Made by a program: the position numbers and the translations under genes. Source: Natribaculum luteum (GTDB taxonomy: Archaea > Halobacteriota > Halobacteria > Halobacteriales > Natrialbaceae). Taken from it: a stretch of DNA of 64,000 nucleotides. Location of the stretch: positions 1,116,001 through 1,180,000 of the forward strand of contig NZ_CP095397.1 of NCBI RefSeq assembly GCF_023008545.1, read 5' to 3'. Positions 16,918 through 25,539 of the stretch are shown piece by piece. How positions within the stretch are numbered: the stretch's first letter is position 1; each line of letters opens with the position of its first letter. Below the pieces are notes generated by a model. That model saw nothing but the letters and a program-made list of their open reading frames with translations. It ran no database searches and was not told the origin of the DNA.

Positions 16918-18516
16918 TCAGTGGAGTCGCTCCTGCGAGAGCATGATCACCATCGAGAAGCCGGAGACGACGATGATGAGCAAGGCGGGGACGGCGGCGT
17001 ACTGGAAGTAGGCGGCCTCCTGTGCGCGCCAGATCTGGGTGACGAGCGTCTCGAACCCGGCCGGCCGGAGGACGAGCGTCGCCGGGAGTTCTTTCATCGT
17101 GGTGAGGAACACGAGCGCCGCGCCGGCGCTTACGCCGGGCGCGATGAGCGGAAGCGTGACCCGTCGAAACGCGCCGAGCGGGGCGTCGCCGAGCGTGCGC
17201 GCCGACTCGACGAGTGCCGGATCGATCTGCAGCGTCGTGGTCCGGATGGATCCGACGGCCTGGGGCATAAAGCGCACGACGTACGCGAACACGAGCAGCG
17301 GAAGCGTCTGGTAGATCGCGGGGGCGTAGCCGGTACCGAAGTAGACCAGCGCGAACGCGAGGACGATTCCCGGCACCGCGAAGCCGACGTAGGTCGCCCG
17401 CTCGAAGATCGTCGCGAGCGGGGAGTCGTGCTTGGCGGCGAAGTACGCGACGGGGAGGGCAGCCGCGGCGGCGAGGAGTGCTGTCACGAAAGACACGGTA
17501 ACCGAGTTGAACGCATAGCTCCACTCGAAAGCGAGGTCTGCACGTCGGCCGCTGTCGGCACGGACGAGCCAGAGGCCGAGAATCCAGACCGGGACGACGA
17601 GCGCCACCGACGACACCGTCGCCGGCAGCAGCGTCGCCGGCCACCGCCACTTGCCGAGCGTGACCCGCGACTCGCCCGACCGACCGGAGCCGTCGCTGTG
17701 GATGGTCTCGTCCGGGCGGATCCGCGACTCGAGTGCCAGCACGACGAGGACGATCGCGAGCAGTTGCAAGGAGAGCAACGACGCGTACTCCCGGCCGAAC
17801 ATCTGATTCTCGACGTAGATCTCGCGAGTGAAAACTGGCAGACGCATGATGGCGGGCGTCCCGAAGTCGGAGACCGCGTACAGCGCGGCGAGCAACGCGC
17901 CGGCGGCGATCGCCGGCCTGAGGTGAGGGAGGGTGACGCGACGGAACGTCCGCCACCGCCCGTGGTTGAGCGTGCGTGCGGCGTCGACGAGTCTCGTGTC
18001 GAACGACAACAGCGCCGCCCTGGTCGTCAGGTAGACGTACGGATACGTGTAGAGCGTGATGACGAGGATCGACCCCGGCAGGCCGTAGATCTCGGGGAGT
18101 CGCTCGATTCCGAGCGGTGCCAGGATCGAGTGAAACTCGCCTCGAGGGCCGAACGCAGAGACGAACGTGAACGCGCCGATGTAGCTTGGAACGACCAGCG
18201 GCAACGCCACGGCGATCGTCCAGAAGCGACGAAACGGGAGATCGGTACGCACCGTGAGGTAGGCAAGCGGAACGCCGACCAGCACCGACGCCGCCGTCAC
18301 GCCGGCCATCAGCAGGATGCTGTTGAACAGGACGTCGAACGTTCGCGGGCTGGCGAGCAACTGCCAGGCGCGGTCCGGCTGGACGTTCGCCGCCTGGAGC
18401 AAGAGCCACGTCAGCGGAAAGACCATACTGGCAGCGATCGCGCCCGCGAGCAGCGTCAGCCCTATCGGGGGACGATCGGTCGCGGATCGGGAGACAGTCG
18501 AGAGCAGTGATTTCAT
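16918..18516 (-). CDS. iron-type ABC transporter permease (fused double unit)
   Basis: A 532-residue FbpB/SfuB-like permease made of two homologous BPD_transp halves of about 250 residues, each with roughly six membrane helices. Two EAA-like loops can be seen (ARTLNHGRWRTFRRVTLPHLRPA and ARTLGDAPLGAFRRVTLPLIAPG). This fused form is typical of Fe(III) and thiamine importers. It shares a divergent promoter region with the dehydrogenase genes, and a DtxR-like palindrome at 18631-18644 lies in that region. The matching substrate-binding protein is at 24337-25476. No ATPase gene is present in this window. Confidence 0.9.
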   Translation of the reverse strand: MKSLLSTVSRSATDRPPIGLTLLAGAIAASMVFPLTWLLLQAANVQPDRAWQLLASPRTFDVLFNSILLMAGVTAASVLVGVPLAYLTVRTDLPFRRFWTIAVALPLVVPSYIGAFTFVSAFGPRGEFHSILAPLGIERLPEIYGLPGSILVITLYTYPYVYLTTRAALLSFDTRLVDAARTLNHGRWRTFRRVTLPHLRPAIAAGALLAALYAVSDFGTPAIMRLPVFTREIYVENQMFGREYASLLSLQLLAIVLVVLALESRIRPDETIHSDGSGRSGESRVTLGKWRWPATLLPATVSSVALVVPVWILGLWLVRADSGRRADLAFEWSYAFNSVTVSFVTALLAAAAALPVAYFAAKHDSPLATIFERATYVGFAVPGIVLAFALVYFGTGYAPAIYQTLPLLVFAYVVRFMPQAVGSIRTTTLQIDPALVESARTLGDAPLGAFRRVTLPLIAPGVSAGAALVFLTTMKELPATLVLRPAGFETLVTQIWRAQEAAYFQYAAVPALLIIVVSGFSMVIMLSQERLH

Positions 18517-18622
18517 AGACGACCTCGCTATTCGGGCCGGTAGCGACCCGACCGCCGCAGTCGGCTACGGCAGTCGCTCGCTACCGCATTTTCTAACAGT
18601 GTAACCGTCTCGTTCCAACGGG

Positions 18623-18645
18623 TATAAGTTTTAGGTTTGCCTAAT
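18623..18645. promoter_or_regulatory. DtxR-like operator with TATA box (divergent promoter)
   Basis: TTAGG (18631-18635), spacer TTTG, CCTAA (18640-18644) form a perfect 5-nt inverted repeat. It closely resembles the core of the bacterial DtxR box (TTAGG-TTAG-CCTAA). It follows a TATAAGTT box at 18623 and precedes ATG 18654, so it sits between TATA and the expected start of a leaderless plus-strand transcript. The same region also serves the divergent permease gene. Confidence 0.75.
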
Positions 18646-18653
18646 CCGCGAAC

Positions 18654-19184
18654 ATGGAGCTGACCAGACGCGACGCGGTCGCCGCGCTGGCCACGCTCGG
18701 CGTCGGCGGCGCGGCCGCTCTCGGCGTTCGTGACTGGCAACGCGACGACCGAGGTGACGTCGTCGACGACGAACTCGTCCAGGACACGCTGGTCGCCGCC
18801 GCCGAGGTCGTCTACCCCTCCGACGTCTCGGGGACGGCAGCGTTCGTCGAGACGTTCCTCGAGGGACGCCTCGAGCGGGAGGCACACGCACGCGGGCTGC
18901 GCGAGACGACGGCAGCGTTCAACGACGTGTCGGAACAGTGGCACGGCGACGAGTTCCCGGCGCTGTCGCCGGCGGATCGAGATCGAATGCTCCGGGAGGT
19001 CGGTGCGGACACCGCCGAGGAAACCCCAGACGGGACGCTGGCCGAACGGGTGCGCTACTACGTGGTCAACGACCTGCTGCTGGCGCTTTACGCCTCGCCG
19101 ACCGGCGGGGAACTCGTCGGAATCGAGAACCCGCAGGGTCACCCCGGCGGGATCGACACCTACCAGCGGGGGCCGGAGGCGTGA
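18654..19184 (+). CDS. gluconate 2-dehydrogenase subunit 3-like protein
   Basis: A 176-residue protein of the Gluconate_2-dh3 family. The N-terminus is Tat-like: TRRDAVAALATLGVGGAAALGV, with an RR pair and a hydrophobic stretch. In known FAD-dependent glucose and gluconate dehydrogenases this small subunit escorts the catalytic subunit through the Tat system. PQGHPGGIDTYQRGPEA near the C-terminus matches the family's conserved end. The stop overlaps the GTG of the GMC gene (GTGA), which implies tight coupling. The operator at 18631-18644 is 10 nt upstream of the start. Confidence 0.85.
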   Translation: MELTRRDAVAALATLGVGGAAALGVRDWQRDDRGDVVDDELVQDTLVAAAEVVYPSDVSGTAAFVETFLEGRLEREAHARGLRETTAAFNDVSEQWHGDEFPALSPADRDRMLREVGADTAEETPDGTLAERVRYYVVNDLLLALYASPTGGELVGIENPQGHPGGIDTYQRGPEA

Positions 19185-20773
19185 GCACCGACAGAACACC
19201 GGTCGGGGACGCGGACGTCTGCGTGATCGGTGCGGGACCGGCCGGCGCGCTGGTCGCGGATCGACTCGCCGACGCCGGCCGCCGCGTGGTCGTCCTCGAG
19301 GCCGGCCCCCGGTTCGATCCCGACGACCGCCTCGAGCGCCAGGAGCGGGCGATCCGGCCCGCCTACGACCGCCCGGACGTCTGGGATGGCGACCCTGAAC
19401 GGGACGTTCACGTGTCGTCGAACGAGGACTGGTTCTACCCGCTCAACCACACTCGCGTCAAGGGCGTCGGCGGGTCGACGCTCCACTGGCAGGGGATGGT
19501 GATGCGGCTCCACGAGGACGACTTCGACTCCGCGAGCGAGCGGGGCGTCGGCGTCGACTGGCCGATCGGCTACGCGGACCTCCGGCCATACTACGCCGAG
19601 GCGGAACGCGAGATCGGGGTCGCCGGAGCCGACGACAACCCCTTCGCGCCGCCCCGCGAGGAACCTCACCCGATGCCGGCGTTCAAGCCCTCCTACAGCG
19701 ACGGGCTGTTCGCCGAAGCCTGCGAGAACGTCGAGATCGCGATGCACTCCGTGCCGAACGCTCGCAACTCCGAAGTGTACGACGGCCGGAGCGCCTGCGT
19801 CGGCTACGGTACCTGCCAGCCGGTCTGTCCGTCCGGCGCGAAGTACGACGCGACTGTCCACGTCGAACGAGCGGAAGAGCGGGGGGCGACGGTGATCGAC
19901 CGGGCACCGGTACAGTACCTCGAGCACGACGCCGACTCGATCAGCGCAGCCGTCTACGCGACACCCGACGGCGAGCACAGACAGGAGGCCGACAGCTTCG
20001 TGATCGCCTGCGGCGGCGTCGAGACGCCGCGGCTGCTCTTGCTGTCCGAATCGGAGCAGTACCCGAACGGACTGGCGAACTCGAGTGGGCTCGTCGGCAA
20101 ATTCTTCATGGACCACCTCTTTGCCGGGATGGGCGGCACGCTCGAGGAGCCGACCCGACAGAACCACGTCGGCTTTCTCACCAGCGAATCCCACCAGTTC
20201 TACGACGACGCCGACGAAGAGGTCGGCCCGTTCAAACTCGAGTTCTTCAACTACGCCGGCCCCTCGCCCGTCGAGTCGGCCCTCGGGGGCGACGACTGGG
20301 GCGACGAGCTCCTCGAGCGGCTGCGACGCGAGTACGGCACCCAGGTCGGCATGGGCGCGCTGGTCGAACAGCTCCCCCGCGAGGACAGCTACGTCGCGCT
20401 CGATCCCGACCGGACGGACGACCGCGGCAATCCCGTCCCGGACGTCCACTGGAACGTCGACGAACGCGCCCTGCGGACGCTCGAGCGGGCCAACGAGATC
20501 CAGCGGGAGATCCTCGAGGAACTCGGTGCCGAGATCACCTGGCAGGTCGGTCCCGAGAACACCGGGCCGGCCTACCACCACATGGGGACGACCCGGATGG
20601 GCGACGACCCCGACGAGAGCGTCGTGAACGCCCGGTTGCGCACGCACGACCTCGAGAACTGCTGGATCGTCGGGAGCAGCGTCTTCCCGACCGGCGGAGC
20701 GATGAACCCGACGCTCACCATCGCGGCGCTGGCGCTCCGGGCCGCCGAGCACGTCGACGCCGAACTCAAGTGA
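19181..20773 (+). CDS. GMC-family FAD dehydrogenase with Fe-S-type cysteine motif
   Basis: A 530-residue GMC oxidoreductase, the catalytic partner of the preceding small subunit. The FAD Rossmann motif GAGPAG is at 17-22, GGSTLHWQG at 97-105, and the C-terminal HMGTTRMG and NPTLTIAALALRAAEH are diagnostic. C206-x5-C212-x3-C216 matches the spacing that binds a [3Fe-4S] cluster in FAD-dependent glucose dehydrogenase. The protein has no signal peptide of its own, as expected if it is exported with its Tat-tagged partner. The sugar or polyol substrate cannot be told. No cytochrome c subunit gene is nearby. Confidence 0.9.
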   Translation: MSTDRTPVGDADVCVIGAGPAGALVADRLADAGRRVVVLEAGPRFDPDDRLERQERAIRPAYDRPDVWDGDPERDVHVSSNEDWFYPLNHTRVKGVGGSTLHWQGMVMRLHEDDFDSASERGVGVDWPIGYADLRPYYAEAEREIGVAGADDNPFAPPREEPHPMPAFKPSYSDGLFAEACENVEIAMHSVPNARNSEVYDGRSACVGYGTCQPVCPSGAKYDATVHVERAEERGATVIDRAPVQYLEHDADSISAAVYATPDGEHRQEADSFVIACGGVETPRLLLLSESEQYPNGLANSSGLVGKFFMDHLFAGMGGTLEEPTRQNHVGFLTSESHQFYDDADEEVGPFKLEFFNYAGPSPVESALGGDDWGDELLERLRREYGTQVGMGALVEQLPREDSYVALDPDRTDDRGNPVPDVHWNVDERALRTLERANEIQREILEELGAEITWQVGPENTGPAYHHMGTTRMGDDPDESVVNARLRTHDLENCWIVGSSVFPTGGAMNPTLTIAALALRAAEHVDAELK

Positions 20774-20801
20774 GACGAGCGCTACTGTCAGCACACGCCT
20801 G

Positions 20802-20827
20802 TTTTAGGCAAACCTAAAAGTATAAGT
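20802..20827 (+). promoter_or_regulatory. DtxR-like operator plus TATA box of the GT2 gene
   Basis: TTTTAGG (20802-20808), spacer CAAA, CCTAAAA (20813-20819): a perfect 7-nt inverted repeat. It overlaps the BRE position just upstream of the TATA box TATAAGT at 20821-20827. ATG 20852 follows about 25 nt after the box. This places the glycosyltransferase in the same regulon as the iron transport genes. Confidence 0.8.
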
Positions 20828-20851
20828 CGGCGGGGTAGCAACGGACGGGCA

Positions 20852-21598
20852 ATGAGCGAACCGCGACCGGCCGACGAGGGCGGGAGAACCGAGGGGGAAA
20901 AAGCGGAGACCGACACCGACGAGTACACGTTCGAGGACGTCAGCGTCGTCATGGGGACCTACAACGAGGAAGAAGCGATCGGCAAAGTGCTCTCGGACGT
21001 CGAGCGCGTGACCGACGGCAAGGCGGAGGTCGTCTGCGTCGATGGCTCCTCGGATCGCACGCCCGAGATCGCCCGCGAACACGGCGCTCGCGTGATCAGA
21101 CAGCGACCGCAGGGCTACGGCGTGGCGGTACGCGAGGCGATCCTCGCGCCCGACCGCCCGATCGTCGTGACGACCGACTGCGACGACACCTACCCGATGG
21201 AACAGCTCCCCGAGTTCCTCGAGTCGATCAACGCCGGCTACGACGTCGTCAGCGGCGACCGCCTCTATCACGGCGCAGCAGCGATGCCGGCGTTCAACCG
21301 CTTCGGGAACCACGCCTTCGCCGCGATCGCGAGCGTCCTGATGGGCACGCACGTCCACGACACCACGACGGGGATGCGCGCGTACCGCCGGGAGGTCGTC
21401 GAGTCGATCGAGTGGACCGAGAACACCGGTCTCTCGGCCGAACTCCTGATTCGGCCGCTAATGAGAGGCTACGACGTCCGCGAACATCCCATCGAGTACC
21501 GCGAGCGCGCCGGCGAAACCAAACTCGACCCCATCCAGGGCGGCGCGGCGATCGCCAAGTCGATCGTGAAAGTCTGTCTCGAAGAACGGTTCCGGTAA
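20852..21598 (+). CDS. family 2 glycosyltransferase (dolichol-phosphate sugar synthase-like)
   Basis: A 248-residue GT-A fold enzyme. VVMGTYNEEEAIGKVL, VVCVDGSSDRTPEIA and the metal motif DCDDTYP are the GT2 landmarks. The overall pattern resembles dolichol-phosphate mannose/glucose synthases without a C-terminal membrane anchor. The first 30 residues are acidic and unstructured. It probably transfers a sugar from a nucleotide to a polyprenyl phosphate on the cytoplasmic face. A perfect operator and TATA box lie directly upstream. Confidence 0.9.
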   Translation: MSEPRPADEGGRTEGEKAETDTDEYTFEDVSVVMGTYNEEEAIGKVLSDVERVTDGKAEVVCVDGSSDRTPEIAREHGARVIRQRPQGYGVAVREAILAPDRPIVVTTDCDDTYPMEQLPEFLESINAGYDVVSGDRLYHGAAAMPAFNRFGNHAFAAIASVLMGTHVHDTTTGMRAYRREVVESIEWTENTGLSAELLIRPLMRGYDVREHPIEYRERAGETKLDPIQGGAAIAKSIVKVCLEERFR

Positions 21599-21687
21599 CT
21601 GTCTCGAGCGAGTCTCCCGGTTCGTGGGCGATTCGCCGGGTTCGTCGGTGTCGACGGAGACAGCGAACGAGTCTCGAGGTATCGTTC

Positions 21688-21809
21688 TGTCCGGTAGTAT
21701 ACTACTGGACAAAACGATTCACACATCGATCGCACTCGAACGGCCGTCGCCAGCGGTGACGGGCCGTGAGACGCGATCGAGTGTTCAGTGACTGTTGTCC
21801 GGCAGTATA
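21688..21809. repeat. dispersed intergenic element, copy B, with terminal inverted repeats
   Basis: The left edge holds a 22-nt near-perfect palindrome (21689-21710, one mismatch per arm). The 14-mer 21698-21711 is inverted at 21796-21809 with 12 of 14 matches, so the whole 112-nt segment can fold into a long stem-loop. Complementary blocks also occur inside (AACGGCC with GGCCGT). The core is shared with 6366-6392. It ends about 100 nt before the start of the small gene at 21910. It lies within a gene-free stretch (21599-21909) where nothing else was found. Confidence 0.6.
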
Positions 21810-21909
21810 GGAATAGATCGACACGTAACGCGTGCACGTTCGTCACGCCGATCCGCTGGAACCACGAACGCAGGAAATACTTATCAACTGTGCGAACGAA
21901 TCCGCCAGT

Positions 21910-22017
21910 ATGGACGAGCTAGGACTACTCGTGTTGCTACTCGGGGTATTCGTCGCATACCGATTCCTCCAGGGGATCGAAGAAGCGTGGCACGGATACC
22001 GACGTACGGCCAAGTAA
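21910..22017 (+). CDS. small single-span membrane protein (35 aa)
   Basis: This short ORF encodes an N-terminal hydrophobic helix (LGLLVLLLGVFVAYRFL) and a polar amphipathic tail (EEAWHGYRRTAK). A TATA-like AAATACTTATC ends about 25 nt upstream of ATG 21910, which supports transcription. The length and design resemble many small haloarchaeal membrane proteins. No family assigned. Coding status is likely but not certain from the sequence alone. Confidence 0.6.
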   Translation: MDELGLLVLLLGVFVAYRFLQGIEEAWHGYRRTAK

Positions 22018-22063
22018 TCGGTCATCTGTCCTGATAGTTATCACCACTTGAGAGACGCGAATC

Positions 22064-22138
22064 GTGGCCGTATTCGTCGTACTCGGCGTCGTCGCTCCGA
22101 CGCTCGTCGACGAGTGGCGAGCGAAATCCGGTGGGTGA
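22064..22138 (+). CDS. possible micro-ORF with one membrane span (24 aa)
   Basis: A GTG-started frame encodes a hydrophobic stretch VAVFVVLGVVAPTLVDEW followed by RAKSGG and a stop. An in-frame stop lies just upstream, so there is no longer form. A GATAGTTATC box lies about 30 nt before the start. It could equally be non-coding leader sequence, so confidence is low. Confidence 0.3.
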   Translation: MAVFVVLGVVAPTLVDEWRAKSGG

Positions 22139-22180
22139 GCGAACGACCGCGCTACGTCGACGCGTACCGAGTCGACTCCG

Positions 22181-24292
22181 TCATCCCTCCTCGAGTCGCG
22201 TCTCGAACTCGACCCACTCGGCGTGGACGTCCGGGTCGTCGGGGAGGTAGGTATCCTCGCTCCCGCAGGCGGTCACGAGGTAACAGACGGTCCGTTCGGG
22301 CGGCCAGATCGCCTCGACAGTGCCGTCTGTCGTCCGGACGGTCACGTCCTGTCGGTAGGTGAACGAGCCCCCGTCGGGCTGGACCAGCGTGATCGACAGG
22401 GCGACCTCGTCGGTCCCATCCGTCGGGACCGTCGCGTCGCCGGTCGGCGTCTCGAGTCGCGCGCCGTCGGCCTCGAGCGTCCAGTCGACGGCGACGCGCT
22501 CGCCGGGTTCTGTGAGCGTGTAGGTCGCGTACGTCCCGTCGTCGGTCTCGAGCCTGACGGTCGCGCTGTCGACGCGGTCGGGGACGGCGACGGCGGTCTC
22601 GCCCGCCAGCGATTCGCCCGCGCGGACGTCGACGGCCTCGAGTTTCGGGACGACGTGGCTGTCCGGATTCGGCGACCACTCGCCGTGGTACGCGTAGCGG
22701 TAGTACGTCCGGTCGGGGTAGGCGTCGACGACGGCGAAGTCGTCGTCTGGCTCTCGATCCAGCGCGTAGACGACGGGACCGTCGAAGCCCGGTTCGTTCC
22801 GGAGGTACTGGAACGGGTGGTTCTGCCAGTCGCCGTACGGCGTCGGCAGGAAGACGAGAGCGTCCTCGAAGTCGTGGTCTTCGATGGGCTCGTAGGCGTC
22901 GGCGAGTTTGTCGGTGTACGCGGCGTTTCGCTCGAGCGGCGGTCCGACGAGGGCGGCGTTCGCCCCGCCTGCAGTCACGAGCGCCGCGAGGAGGACGGCG
23001 ACCGCGAGAGCGCGCGTGGCCGGCGGCGACGCGTCGACGCGGTCGGCGAGCGTGCGGAGCCGACGCCAGCCGGCGACGGCACCGAACGCGGCGAAGATCG
23101 ACAGCGGGACCAGCAGGTCGAAGTAGTAGAGCGGCCCGAACTGGGCGACGATGCCGTCGGTCGGATCGCTCATCGTCGCGAGGACGTTGTAGTTGCCCCA
23201 GAAGAACAGGTTCCCGAGGGGCACGGAGACGAACAGCCCCGCGAGGAGGAGGCCCGCCGTTCGACCTGCGGGATCGGTTCGCCACCGGCGGATCGCGAGC
23301 ACCAGCCCGGCAACCGCCAGCGCCGTTCCGAGGAGACCGGCGGTGAACCACCGCGTCGTGAGATACTCGAGGACGTAGCCGTTCGCCCGGAGGGCGAGTT
23401 CGGGGGTGTACTCGATCGAGTGTCCGAGGATGCGTCGCCGCCCGAACCCGGGACCGTCGAGCGGGGCGAACGCCTCGTAGGGAAAGCGCAGCGCCGATCC
23501 GGTCAGGGCGGCGTTGTACGCGAGCGTCAGGCCGACGAACGCGAGCCCGCCGGCGGCAGTGACGACGTTTCGACGCACGGGGTCAGAGAGCGGTCGAATA
23601 CCGGACTCGAGGAGCGCCCGGCCGACGGTCCACAGCGCGTGGAGGATAAACGGCGCAGCGAACAGGACGGCCGTGTACGGACGGGCGAAGAAGGCGAGTC
23701 CGATCGCCACTCCGGCGAGTGCGGCACTCGAGAGGTGGCCCTCGCGGACGCCACGGAGGTAGCAGACGGCAAAGACCAGGTTCAGCAGCGTCGTCGGCGC
23801 GTACGGCAGGAAGACGGCCGACGCCAGCAGGGCCATCGGCGACGCGGCGAAGATCGCGGCGGCGACGACGCCGGCCCGCCGGTCGAAGACCTGCGTCCCG
23901 AGGACGGCGACGAGCGCGGCGTTGCCGGCGGCGACGGCGGCGAGCGTCACCCGCGGTTCGTCGAACAGCGCCATCGAGACGGCGTACATCGCCGCCGGGA
24001 CGGGGTTGTACTTGGGATAGAGGCGGCCGCCGTCCTCGACGAAAAACCATGGGCGAAACGCACCCGCGAGTTCGCCCGCGTGTAACTCGAGTTGCCCCTC
24101 GAGGAGCATCGCCGCCTGCAGGAGGTACACCCCCTCGTCGTGGTTGACCGAGTGGTACGGGAACACCTGCGTGGCGATCGCGAAGACGACGACGCCGGCG
24201 GTCAGGGCGATCCCGGCCGCGGCCAGTCGCTCGCGACCCGCCGCTGTCGAGACGGTACGAGCGACGAAATCACGGAACGAATCGGGGCTCAC
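22181..24292 (-). CDS. GT39/ArnT-like membrane glycosyltransferase
   Basis: A 703-residue protein. The first ~470 residues hold about 11-12 membrane helices with the PMT/ArnT hallmark acidic loop after helix 1 (VNHDEGVYLLQAA) and YPKYNPVPAAMY. The last ~230 residues are a soluble beta-rich domain. Such GT-C enzymes move a sugar from a lipid carrier to an acceptor outside the membrane. GTG 24292 is 44 bp downstream of the iron-binding lipoprotein gene on the same strand, so both probably share the operator at 25478-25497. Confidence 0.85.
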   Translation of the reverse strand: MSPDSFRDFVARTVSTAAGRERLAAAGIALTAGVVVFAIATQVFPYHSVNHDEGVYLLQAAMLLEGQLELHAGELAGAFRPWFFVEDGGRLYPKYNPVPAAMYAVSMALFDEPRVTLAAVAAGNAALVAVLGTQVFDRRAGVVAAAIFAASPMALLASAVFLPYAPTTLLNLVFAVCYLRGVREGHLSSAALAGVAIGLAFFARPYTAVLFAAPFILHALWTVGRALLESGIRPLSDPVRRNVVTAAGGLAFVGLTLAYNAALTGSALRFPYEAFAPLDGPGFGRRRILGHSIEYTPELALRANGYVLEYLTTRWFTAGLLGTALAVAGLVLAIRRWRTDPAGRTAGLLLAGLFVSVPLGNLFFWGNYNVLATMSDPTDGIVAQFGPLYYFDLLVPLSIFAAFGAVAGWRRLRTLADRVDASPPATRALAVAVLLAALVTAGGANAALVGPPLERNAAYTDKLADAYEPIEDHDFEDALVFLPTPYGDWQNHPFQYLRNEPGFDGPVVYALDREPDDDFAVVDAYPDRTYYRYAYHGEWSPNPDSHVVPKLEAVDVRAGESLAGETAVAVPDRVDSATVRLETDDGTYATYTLTEPGERVAVDWTLEADGARLETPTGDATVPTDGTDEVALSITLVQPDGGSFTYRQDVTVRTTDGTVEAIWPPERTVCYLVTACGSEDTYLPDDPDVHAEWVEFETRLEEG

Positions 24293-24336
24293 GGTAGATC
24301 AGGAAGCGACGGCGCGAGTGAGACGCGAGCGATCGA

Positions 24337-25476
24337 TCAGAACTGGACGCCGACGTCGCGCATCATGTCGACCGTCGGCTCGAGGTCCGACAGCCGAGTC
24401 AGGTCCATGTTGGGGACGTCGAGGTCCTCGATCGATGGCAGTTCGCCGACCGGCGGGACGCCCTCGACCAGCGGATACTCGAACGTCCGGACCGCGAAGT
24501 AGTCCTGGGCCTCCGTCGAGAGGAGATGACGGATGAAGTTCTCTGCGAGTTCGGGGTCGTCTGCTTCGTCGATGACCGCCGCGCCCGCGACGTTGAAGAT
24601 CGCTCCCGCGTCGCCCTGGGTGAACGTCGTCGCGATCGGCGCGTCCTCCCGACCGTCTTTCACGCGCTGGATGTAGTAGTGGTTGGTGAATCCGGCGTCG
24701 AGGTCGCCGTCGGCGACCGCCTCACAGACCGCGAGTTCGTTGCCGTACGTCGCGATACCGGCGTCGACGACGCTCTCGAGCCACTGCCGGGTCGCGTCCT
24801 CGCCCTCGAGGATGCGCATCGCCGTGACGAACGCCTGGCAGGAGGCGTAGCCCGGTGCCCACCCGAGCTGGGCGTCGACGCCGTCGGGGTACTCCATGAT
24901 GGAGTCAGGGAGGTCGTCCTCGGAGAGGACGTTCGTGTTGTACGGGATCGAGCGAGCGCGCCCGGACGTACCGATCCACCCGTCGGTCCGGAACTCCTCG
25001 CCGACCATCTCGAGTACGTCGTCCGACAGCGTGCGCGTTCGGCCCTCGTCGGCGAGCATGCCGAGCGAGCCGGCGTCGACGGAGAAGAACACGTCCGCAG
25101 ACGTGCCGTCCCCTTCGGTCACGATCGTGTTGGCGAGTTCCGTCGAGTTGCCGTATCGCGGCTGTGGCGAGAACGAGAAGTCGTCGTACAGGTCCTCGAT
25201 GTAGCTCAGGAGGTTGCCAACGAGGAACTCGCCGCGACCGGAGTAGACCGAGAGTTCGCCCTCGAGGTCGGGCATCTCCGCCATACTCGTCCCACCGAGT
25301 TCCTGACCCTGGCGGCCGTAGCCGAGTTCTGTGAGGTCGGAACCGTCGTCGTCGCCGTCGTCGTCGCCGCCAAACAGGCCCAGACAGCCCGCCAGTCCGG
25401 CGACGCCGAGCGTCGCCGATCCGGCGAGGAACGTTCGTCTGTCGCTTCGATCGGGGAATCGTCCTTTCTCGTCCAT
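24337..25476 (-). CDS. iron(III)-type ABC transporter substrate-binding lipoprotein
   Basis: A 379-residue FbpA/AfuA-like periplasmic-binding protein. The N-terminus is a Tat lipoprotein signal (DRRTFLAGSATLGVAGLAGC) followed by an Asp/Gly linker typical of haloarchaeal surface lipoproteins. The mature part begins ELSVYSGRGEFLVGNLL. TNHYY supplies an adjacent Tyr pair, as in ferric-binding proteins. ATG 25476 was chosen because the operator and TATA box lie immediately upstream. It should deliver iron to the permease encoded at 16918-18516. Confidence 0.9.
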   Translation of the reverse strand: MDEKGRFPDRSDRRTFLAGSATLGVAGLAGCLGLFGGDDDGDDDGSDLTELGYGRQGQELGGTSMAEMPDLEGELSVYSGRGEFLVGNLLSYIEDLYDDFSFSPQPRYGNSTELANTIVTEGDGTSADVFFSVDAGSLGMLADEGRTRTLSDDVLEMVGEEFRTDGWIGTSGRARSIPYNTNVLSEDDLPDSIMEYPDGVDAQLGWAPGYASCQAFVTAMRILEGEDATRQWLESVVDAGIATYGNELAVCEAVADGDLDAGFTNHYYIQRVKDGREDAPIATTFTQGDAGAIFNVAGAAVIDEADDPELAENFIRHLLSTEAQDYFAVRTFEYPLVEGVPPVGELPSIEDLDVPNMDLTRLSDLEPTVDMMRDVGVQF

Positions 25477-25477
25477 G

Positions 25478-25508
25478 TTTTTAGGCTCGCCTAAAAACAC
25501 TTATAGTC
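25478..25508 (-). promoter_or_regulatory. DtxR-like operator and TATA box of the iron-binding protein operon
   Basis: A perfect 20-nt palindrome, TTTTTAGGC-TC-GCCTAAAAA, at 25478-25497, begins 2 nt upstream of ATG 25476. The TATA-like ACTATAAGT (read on the minus strand) is at about 25500-25508. The palindrome therefore fills the space between TATA and the start of a leaderless mRNA, where a bound repressor would block initiation. Confidence 0.85.
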
Positions 25509-25539
25509 GTCGATCCATACCAACTCACGTCCGACGGTA

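Noticed and set aside
21688-21809. Insertion-sequence ends
   Set aside because: No transposase frame and no target duplication seen; kept only as a repeat.
22181-24292. Oligosaccharyltransferase AglB for the 703-residue glycosyltransferase
   Set aside because: No WWDYG motif in the C-terminal domain; the N-terminal HDEG loop fits ArnT/PMT better.
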